Shown: piece by piece, positions 25,073-32,959 of the stretch
Numbering within the stretch: position 1 is the stretch's first letter
Layout of the letters: each line of letters opens with the position of its first letter
Made by a program: the position numbers and the translations under genes
Notes under the pieces: generated by a model
Told to the model about the DNA's origin: nothing
Seen by the model: the letters and a program-made list of their open reading frames with translations, nothing else
Database searches by the model: none
From: Planctomycetota bacterium
Lineage (GTDB): Bacteria > Planctomycetota > Planctomycetia > Pirellulales > UBA1268
NCBI GenBank assembly: GCA_003669255.1
Contig: QWPO01000028.1
Coordinates: forward strand, 1-32,959
Length of the DNA: 32,959 nucleotides
Direction: 5' to 3'

Positions 25073-27363
25073 CTGCCGGCCGCGCCGCCCCTTCGTCTCG
25101 ATCCTGGCACCGGGCCGGCTGGCTGCTCGCCGCGGCCGTGACCGCCCTTGCCGCGTTCGGTATCTCGCGGCTCCGGCTCGACGACGACCTGCGGTCGCTG
25201 ATCCGCGATTCGAACGGCGAGTTCGCCCTCGTCGACGAAGTGGCGGCGATCTTCGGGCCACCGGATCGCGACTGCATCGTGCGGGCCACGGCTCGCACGG
25301 GCGACATCTTCGATGCGGAACCGCTGGCGGCCCTGGAATCACTCGCCGCCCGCCTCCGTGACGTCGAAGGCGTGGAGCAGGTGCGGAGCATCTTCGATAT
25401 CCGTCGGCAGGGCGCCGCCGGCGCGATTCTGCCGGTGATCCCCAGGCGAAGTGGCCCGCTCGATGCCGAAGCACGGGCCGAGGCCAAGGCCCGCGCCTCG
25501 CGACACCCGCTCGTGGCCGGCCACCTGCTCTCGGCCGACACTGCGTCGTCGCTCCTGCTGGTGCAGCTTGCCGCCGACGCCGACCGCCCGCCGCGATCAA
25601 CAGACGTGGTGGCACGAGTCGAGGCGGCGCTTGCGGAGGCGGCCGATGACCGCGGTCCGCTGGCGGTCGAACTCACCGGCCTGCCCGCCCTCCGCGAGCA
25701 GGCGATGCAGGCGTTGCGGCGCGACATGCTCACGTTCAACTCCATCGGTCTGTCGCTGGCGGTGATTCTCTCCGCCGCGGTGGCGCGGAGCCTGCGGTCG
25801 ACGGTGGTGGCCTGCGTGCCGCCGTTCGTCGGGGCGGTCTGGGCCCTCGGAGCGCTGGGGCTGCTCGGGGCGCCCGTCACGGTGCTGACGAGCGTGGTGC
25901 CCTCGCTGGCCCTGGTGGTGGGCACCTGCGACTCGATCCACTTCATCGAGGACATGCGGCGGAGCGTGCGGCGAGGGCTCGACCCGCTCGCGGCGTCGTC
26001 GGGGGCTGTGCAGCGCATCGGCATGGCTTGCGGCCTCACGAGCATCGTCACCGCGATCGGCTTCGCCTCGCTGGCGGTCGCCCGGATCGAGGCCGTGAGG
26101 ACGTTTGGCATCGCCGCCGCGATCGGAGCCCTGGCCAGTTTCCTGGCCGTCACGCTGCTCACGCCGATGATCGCGGCCACGCCGTTCTGCAGCGGCCTGC
26201 GGCTCGGCCGCTCGTCGCGGCTGGCAGGCCGGGCCGCCAACCTGCTCGCGGCGTTCTCGGTGCGGCACGCCCGGCCGCTCGTGGCGGTGGCCTGCGGCCT
26301 CACCCTCCTCTTGGGCATGGCAGGCTCAGGGCTCGAAGCCGACAACCGGATCGTCGATTCGCTGCCGGCCGGAGCGGCGGCCTCGCAGACCCTCGCCCGC
26401 GTCGATGCCGACTTCGGCGGGGCGATGGGAATCGACATCCTCGTCGGCTGGCCCGAGGGCGTCGATTGGCGCGATCCAGCCGTGCTCGACGGGCTCCGCC
26501 GCGCCGAGGCGGTGATCGCCGGCGAGGCTGGAATCTCCAAGCCGATCTCATTCTCCACGATCGCCGGCGAACTGCCTCCCCGCGTCCGGCGACGGCTCGA
26601 CGCCGCCAGCGTTGGCGACCTCGTGTCTCCGGAAAATCGCGTGGCGATTGTCCGCGCCCGCGTGGCCGACCTCGGCTCCCGTCGGCTGGAGGTCATCTAC
26701 GACCGGATCGACACCTCGCTGGCGGCGATCGAGCGCGACCTGCCGGGCTGGCGTTTTCGGCTGGCGGGCATGTCGGTCGTTTCGGCCCGCAACATCCGGC
26801 AGCTCGTCCGCGACCTCGGCTCGAGCCTCGTCATCGAGGTGCTGGTGATCGGCTGCATCCTCGCCGTGGCATTCCGCTCGCCGCTGGCCGGCCTGGTGAG
26901 CATGATTCCCAACGTTTTTCCACTGGCGGTGATCGCGGCATTGCTCGTGGTCACCGGCCGGTCGCTCGACCCTGCGACGGTGATCGTGTTCAACGTCTGC
27001 CTCGGACTTGCGGTGGACGACACCGTGCACGTGCTCTCGGCGCTGTCCCGAAACCGCCGCGAGGGGATCTCGATCGCCACCGCGGTCCGCCGGGCCGTGG
27101 CCGAAACGGGCAACGCGGTGGTGATCGGCGGGGTGGTCCTGATGGTGGGCTTCGCCGCCGTCACCGCCAGCAGCGTGCCCTCGCTGGCGGGGTTTGGCAT
27201 GCTCGCCTGCGCGGCCGTGCTGGCGGCCACGATCGCGGAACTCGTGTTTCTCCCAGCCCTGTTGGTGGTCACCGACCACGCCGTGAAGCGGCGCTGGCCG
27301 GTGTTCCGCGACGGCATCTTCGGCACGCCGCTCGCCTGGCCGACCGAGCCCCGCGCGGCCTGA
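25018..27363 (+). CDS. MMPL/RND-superfamily exporter
   Basis: About 781 residues with two repeated halves. Each half has one membrane helix, a large extracytoplasmic domain and a five-helix bundle. Helix 1 is WLLAAAVTALAAFGISRLRLDDDL. The first bundle spans residues ~245-385 (TFNSIGLSLAVILSAAV, VLTSVVPSLALVVGTCDSIHFIEDM). The second spans ~600-755 (VIEVLVIGCILAVAF, VIVFNVCLGLAVDDTVHVLSAL). The 'GTCDSIHF' and 'AVDDTVHVL' segments match the charged membrane motif that couples proton flow in RND proteins. The size fits the MMPL/hopanoid-exporter-like group. The start is uncertain: the ATG at 25018 overlaps the SET gene, and no ATG, GTG or TTG occurs after it before the first helix. The substrate is unknown, possibly lipid. 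Confidence 0.88.
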   Translation: MDRGPGGTPPDRGTDGRLTAGRAAPSSRSWHRAGWLLAAAVTALAAFGISRLRLDDDLRSLIRDSNGEFALVDEVAAIFGPPDRDCIVRATARTGDIFDAEPLAALESLAARLRDVEGVEQVRSIFDIRRQGAAGAILPVIPRRSGPLDAEARAEAKARASRHPLVAGHLLSADTASSLLLVQLAADADRPPRSTDVVARVEAALAEAADDRGPLAVELTGLPALREQAMQALRRDMLTFNSIGLSLAVILSAAVARSLRSTVVACVPPFVGAVWALGALGLLGAPVTVLTSVVPSLALVVGTCDSIHFIEDMRRSVRRGLDPLAASSGAVQRIGMACGLTSIVTAIGFASLAVARIEAVRTFGIAAAIGALASFLAVTLLTPMIAATPFCSGLRLGRSSRLAGRAANLLAAFSVRHARPLVAVACGLTLLLGMAGSGLEADNRIVDSLPAGAAASQTLARVDADFGGAMGIDILVGWPEGVDWRDPAVLDGLRRAEAVIAGEAGISKPISFSTIAGELPPRVRRRLDAASVGDLVSPENRVAIVRARVADLGSRRLEVIYDRIDTSLAAIERDLPGWRFRLAGMSVVSARNIRQLVRDLGSSLVIEVLVIGCILAVAFRSPLAGLVSMIPNVFPLAVIAALLVVTGRSLDPATVIVFNVCLGLAVDDTVHVLSALSRNRREGISIATAVRRAVAETGNAVVIGGVVLMVGFAAVTASSVPSLAGFGMLACAAVLAATIAELVFLPALLVVTDHAVKRRWPVFRDGIFGTPLAWPTEPRAA

Positions 27364-27451
27364 TACGGTTCACACGTGGTCCTCGCGCGTCGTCGCGTCA
27401 CCGCAGCCGGCCCGACGTGGGTGGCCCGGAGCTCACCGCGAACTGGGAACA

Positions 27452-27545
27452 CACAGGTTGCCAACCTGTGCTACGGAAGAAAGACACACAGGTTGAAAAC
27501 CTGTGCTACGGGAGGAGGGCACACAGGTTGCAAACCTGTGCTACG
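27452..27545. repeat. Cluster of three palindromic repeats
   Basis: Three units, CACAGGTT-N3-AACCTGTG followed by CTACG, start at 27452, 27487 and 27522, giving an exact 35-bp period. The loops are GCC, GAA and GCA. They lie between convergent stops (27363 and 27552). The flanking CTAC is on the opposite side from the copies near 5499, so this cluster is inverted relative to them. Confidence 0.87.
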
Positions 27546-27551
27546 GGAGGA

Positions 27552-29144
27552 TTACACCCGCGTTTCGGCGGCGATGCGGGCGAGCGCCTCGGCCGTGTGG
27601 ATGATCTGCTCCTCGGTGTGCTCGCAGGTGAGGAAGAACCGCACCCGCGCCGCCGACTCGCGGACCGCTGGATACAGGATCGGCCGGGCGTTGATCCCCT
27701 CCTCCAGCAGACGCTGCGACACCCCCATCGCCCGCGTGGAACTGCCGAGGATCACCGGGATCACCGGCGTGTCGGCACTCTCGCCGGTGTTGAGGCCGAT
27801 GTCGGCGCAGAGCTTGAGGAACAGGTCCGAACGTTCGCGAAGCCGAGCCAGCCGCCAGGGTTCGCGGCGAATCACGCGAATCGCCTCAAGCGCCGCCGCG
27901 GCGTTGGCCGGCGAACAGGCGGTCGAGAAGACGAACGCGGGCGTGGTGAGGCCGAGGTAGCGGATCAGCCGCTCCGGCCCCGCGAGGTAGCCGCCTTGCG
28001 CGCCGAGCGCCTTGCTGATCGTGCCCATCCAGAGGTCGCCCTCGCGGGCATCCACACCGAAGAAGTCGCAGATGCCGCGACCCTCGGGCCCCATGGTGCC
28101 GATCGAGTGGGCTTCGTCCACGTAGAGCAGCGCGTCGTGCCGCCGCTTCACCTCGATGAACTTCGGCAGGTCGGGATAGTCGCCGTCCATGCTGTAGACG
28201 CCCTCGATGGCGACCACCACCCGGCGATACTGGGAGCGGAGGTCGCGAAGCAGGCCGTCGAGCTGGTGGTAGTCGTTGTGACGAAACGGCCGCTTGCCGG
28301 CCTTCGAGAGCGCCGCCCCCTGCACGATGCTCGTGTGGGCGAGTTCGTCGTAGAGGATCAGATCGCCCGCGCCGAAGAGATGGCCGAATACGGAGGCATT
28401 GGTGCCGAAGCCGCAGGGAAACATCGTCGCCCGCTCGGTGCCGATGAAGTCGGCGAGTGCGGCGTCGAGATCGTCGAGCACGGTGTTGTTGCCGCCGACC
28501 ATGCGACTGGCGGAGGCGCTGCACCCAAACCGATCGATCGCATCCTTGGCCGCCCGCTTCACATCCGGGTGACCGGCGAGGCCGAGGTAGTCGAAACTGG
28601 TGTAGGAGATCGTTTCGCGGCCGCGAATCGTGGCCAACCGCCCGTCGACGCGTTCGTTGGCGAGCAGGAACGGGCTTTCCAGCCCGGCGGCGTCGAGGGC
28701 GGCGAACCGGTCTTCGAGCGCCCGGCACTCCGGCCAGGCATCGTCGCCGACAGCCGCCTGTGGCTCCCGTGGGGAAACCGAGAGCGGAACCGTCCTGACG
28801 GCGCCCCGGTCGGCGGCGTCGAACATGTGGTCGGCCACCCGCTGCATCAGATCGCCGCACGTGCGGATTCCGGTCAGCCAGGAGGCGTGAAACCGCATCT
28901 GGTAGCGGCCCTCGAGCCAGTTGATGGCGTCGAGGAAGCGGTCGGAATCGATCCCGGACTCGGCGATCAGGGAACTCGCCGAAAGCCGTCGGCGGCTGCC
29001 AGACGGCCGAACGGACTCGAGGGCCTCGAGCACCACCTCGGCGATCGCCGCACGGCCGTGGGCGTTGGGCCGCTCACGGACAGGGGCCGAACGTCCAGCC
29101 GAGGTGGCGAAACCGATGCCCGTCTGCAGGATGTCTACCGCCAT
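27552..29144 (-). CDS. Fusion of an acyl-carrier-like domain with an alpha-oxoamine synthase (PLP enzyme)
   Basis: The product has 530 residues from the ATG at 29144, which has GGAGGG 6 nt upstream. Upstream in-frame sequence overlaps the aconitase region and is not coding. Residues ~30-110 look like a helical carrier domain with a GxDS motif (G64-I-D-S67-D), a candidate phosphopantetheine serine. Residues ~145-530 are a complete alpha-oxoamine synthase: SYTSFDYLGLAGHPDV, DEAHSIGTMGPEGRG (343-357) and the PLP lysine K378 in TISKALGAQGGY. Family members condense an acyl thioester with an amino acid, as in 8-amino-7-oxononanoate, 2-amino-3-ketobutyrate or 3-ketosphinganine synthesis. The fused carrier suggests the acyl group arrives on the protein itself, as in PigH-type enzymes. 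Plain BioF is less likely. Confidence 0.88.
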   Translation of the reverse strand: MAVDILQTGIGFATSAGRSAPVRERPNAHGRAAIAEVVLEALESVRPSGSRRRLSASSLIAESGIDSDRFLDAINWLEGRYQMRFHASWLTGIRTCGDLMQRVADHMFDAADRGAVRTVPLSVSPREPQAAVGDDAWPECRALEDRFAALDAAGLESPFLLANERVDGRLATIRGRETISYTSFDYLGLAGHPDVKRAAKDAIDRFGCSASASRMVGGNNTVLDDLDAALADFIGTERATMFPCGFGTNASVFGHLFGAGDLILYDELAHTSIVQGAALSKAGKRPFRHNDYHQLDGLLRDLRSQYRRVVVAIEGVYSMDGDYPDLPKFIEVKRRHDALLYVDEAHSIGTMGPEGRGICDFFGVDAREGDLWMGTISKALGAQGGYLAGPERLIRYLGLTTPAFVFSTACSPANAAAALEAIRVIRREPWRLARLRERSDLFLKLCADIGLNTGESADTPVIPVILGSSTRAMGVSQRLLEEGINARPILYPAVRESAARVRFFLTCEHTEEQIIHTAEALARIAAETRV

Positions 29145-29205
29145 GCCGCACCCTCCGTGACAAATCTTTAAGCGGGGCGCCGCCGTGCCTGCACCCGTGG
29201 GTCTC

Positions 29206-29234
29206 ACTATACGGGAACGGCCCGAAACCAAAAG
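29206..29234 (-). promoter_or_regulatory. Possible promoter of the carrier-oxoamine synthase gene
   Basis: On the minus strand, TATAGT (29211-29206) is preceded by a 17-bp spacer and CTTTTG (29234-29229), a weak -35. The predicted start is about 55 bp upstream of the ATG at 29144. The -10 is good and the -35 poor, so confidence is limited. Confidence 0.35.
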
Positions 29235-29319
29235 CCGACGCAAGCCCCTGACGGGCGAAAAACCGCCCAACAAAAGTGTCTGCGCGGAAAAATCTTCCGC
29301 TGGAAACGAGTTTGCCGCC

Positions 29320-29340
29320 CCGCAGATTGCCAACCTGCGG
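29320..29340. repeat. Interspersed palindromic repeat, single copy with one mismatch
   Basis: CCGCAGATT-GCC-AACCTGCGG pairs at eight of nine positions. It lies 67 bp past the aconitase stop (29407, minus strand). A fragment matching half a unit (ACAGGTTGGC) follows near 29382, closer to the stop. Confidence 0.7.
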
Positions 29341-29406
29341 CGACGGACAGCAACACAGCGGTTCCTCCTCCACATGGAGGTACAGGTTGGCTCTTTGGAC
29401 CAGCGA

Positions 29407-32121
<2,715 letters not shown>

Positions 32122-32417
32122 GGCGGTAGGGTTTTCTGAGGCGTGACGGGGAAGGATGACTCAACAGGATGAGGGCAGCGGTGGACGGTAGCGTAACGGA
32201 CACCCCGTAGGCCGGAGAAGCGGCCCAAACAGCGTGTCCAACGGCCCGCCGGCTCACCACCGTGGGCCGGCACGACGCAGGCACCTCCAACGGAAACCTG
32301 CAAAAGCCCTGGAAAAAGACCCCTAACCGGCAGATTTTGCCGCGGCGACCGCCATCGGGAGGTCGATCCAGAAAAAAAGGGTCGACGCGAAGGCGGAACC
32401 TAAGGTATGGTTGGAGA

Positions 32418-32548
32418 GCCGTGGGCATGAGCCGGCGGCCACACCATACACCTCGATTCTCTTCAGCGGCTGTTCCCCCCCCCAAAGACCCACACATCGA
32501 TAGCCGCTACCGGACCCGTGGTTTTCGAACCACGGGTCCTTTTCTTTT
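32418..32548 (+). ncRNA. Candidate small RNA with a C-rich loop
   Basis: In the 462-bp gap upstream of aconitase, the plus strand shows TCGACG-N18-TATGGT (32382-32411) as a possible promoter. Then come a GC-rich hairpin (~32420-32440), a perfect 7-bp stem AGCGGCT (32465-32471) with AGCCGCT (about 32501-32507) enclosing a run of nine C (32475-32483), and an intrinsic terminator ending at 32548. No ORF fits. An exposed C-run could pair with G-rich Shine-Dalgarno sequences, as C-rich-loop small RNAs do. The start is uncertain: a longer stem GTATGGT/ACCATAC (32405-32450) could belong to the RNA instead. The left part of the gap (32122-32380) shows no other feature. Confidence 0.35.
32512..32548 (+). 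terminator. Intrinsic terminator, plus strand
   Basis: The stem GGACCCGTGG (32512-32521), loop of 8 nt, and CCACGGGTCC (32530-32539) form a perfect 10-bp stem, followed at once by TTTTCTTTT. The U-tract is on the plus-strand side only, so it ends plus-strand transcription although both flanking genes are on the minus strand. Confidence 0.8.
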
Positions 32549-32583
32549 CCGGGTTCGTTTTTTCTGGCTGACGAGGCTTCCGC

Positions 32584-32959
32584 TCACCCCACGACGCCGC
32601 GATCGAGCAGACCGTCGATCAGCGCTGAACGCGTGTCGATCGGCGACGTGCGGCGGTTGGCCGCCGGTGCGGCGAGAATCTCTCGCGTTTTCATCAGCCG
32701 CCGGCCACCCGACTGAGCATCGTAGGCGTTGAGGGCGACCGTGAGCCGGCGATCGGCGGGCACGTCGGCCCCCTGATGCCGCAACCGTGCCGGTGCACCG
32801 CCATCCCCCGCCACGACCTCGAACGGCCACAGGGTGCGGTCGGAGTCTTTCTGCTTCGCGTCCTCGGCGACGATGGCGAGTAGGTCGGCGGCCGTCACCT
32901 CGGCGGTAACGAGCATGTTCTCGTAGGGAATGATCTTCCAGCAGTCGGCCACCGTGAGC
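32584..32959 (-). CDS. 5'-nucleotidase-like protein, C-terminal domain (partial)
   Basis: The frame runs off the right window edge, so only the last 125 residues or so are seen; the GTG at 32952 is an internal valine, not a start. The visible ADCWKIIPYENMLVTAEVTAADLLAIVAED matches the substrate-binding C-terminal domain of the 5'-nucleotidase/UshA-type metallophosphatases (family pattern: 'gD...v.Pf.N.l....ltG.dl...l'). The rest (RRLTVALNAYDAQSGG) fits the strand bearing the aromatic/Asn substrate contacts, and the tail (SALIDGLLDRGVVG) is usual for the domain end. The catalytic metal-binding N-terminal domain would lie outside the window. Such enzymes are normally periplasmic. The assignment is from motif resemblance. 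Confidence 0.7.
   Translation of the reverse strand, partial: LTVADCWKIIPYENMLVTAEVTAADLLAIVAEDAKQKDSDRTLWPFEVVAGDGGAPARLRHQGADVPADRRLTVALNAYDAQSGGRRLMKTREILAAPAANRRTSPIDTRSALIDGLLDRGVVG

Noticed and set aside
24930-26696. A 588-codon open frame on the minus strand
   Set aside because: It is antisense to the MMPL exporter and composed mostly of Arg, Ser and Ala with no domain; the plus-strand reading has clear transporter motifs.
27452-27545. A short CRISPR array (three regularly spaced repeats)
   Set aside because: Repeats are 19-24 bp palindromes with spacers of about 11-16 bp, no cas genes, and single copies of the same unit occur elsewhere after genes.
26028-29171. A 1047-codon open frame on the plus strand
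   Set aside because: It spans the end of the MMPL exporter, the repeat cluster and the whole antisense of the oxoamine synthase. Its translation is Arg/Gly-rich without motifs. High GC leaves such shadow frames open.
32382-32460. A known riboswitch (for example ZTP type) because of GCCGTGGGCATG
   Set aside because: Only a short match to the conserved end of that class; the upstream conserved core is missing and no purine or folate gene follows.
32512-32548. Terminator of the minus-strand 5'-nucleotidase gene
   Set aside because: The hairpin lies after that gene's stop, but the U-tract is on the plus-strand side and none follows on the minus strand.

Overview
The window is GC-rich bacterial chromosome and reads like a member of the Planctomycetota, probably Pirellulales. 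This is inferred from gene content. There is a stand-alone MfnB-type (5-formylfuran-3-yl)methyl phosphate synthase, expected in a tetrahydromethanopterin/methanofuran C1 background. There are also a secreted thioredoxin-like/YHS-like fusion, a sulfatase-fold protein, a very large secreted protein with a glycosidase-like barrel, a SET-domain methyltransferase, and a Rho with a Gly/Gln/Pro/Arg-rich N-terminus. No phage, plasmid, transposase, rRNA or CRISPR-Cas genes were seen. Codon use and base composition look uniform.

Layout. 1-3600: the end of an Arg/Ser-rich protein, two hypothetical genes, then rho on the minus strand behind a long leader with its own recognisable promoter. 3900-9440: a secreted thioredoxin-like/YHS-like protein, glycerol kinase, a divergent exported protein with secretin-N-like repeats, and a TPR lipoprotein-like/secreted protein. 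9575-11275: a tightly coupled three-gene minus operon (membrane protein, MfnB-like enzyme, PHA-system-family protein), divergent from an ion-transporter-superfamily antiporter followed by RNase D. 14135-16014: a gene-poor stretch with several palindromes and repeats, tRNA-Ser(CGA) and one small secreted protein. 16015-24420: a small hypothetical gene with a HIT protein, a 1325-residue secreted protein beside a degenerate sulfatase-like protein, then a POT peptide transporter with a Tat-exported sugar isomerase-like protein. 24596-27363: SET methyltransferase overlapping an MMPL/RND-type exporter. 27552-32121: a carrier-protein/alpha-oxoamine synthase fusion and aconitase. The window ends inside a 5'-nucleotidase-like gene.

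The most interesting non-coding signal is a family of at least twelve short palindromes (core CAGGTT-N3-AACCTG). They sit only just downstream of stop codons, mostly between convergent genes, and their stem bases change in matched pairs from copy to copy, so base pairing appears to be conserved. A second signal is a possible plus-strand small RNA at about 32418-32548, upstream of aconitase. It has a C9 loop held by a 7-bp stem and ends in a textbook intrinsic terminator. A third is the structured leader of rho.

All calls come from reading the sequence. Family assignments rest on recognised motifs, and no database search was possible.
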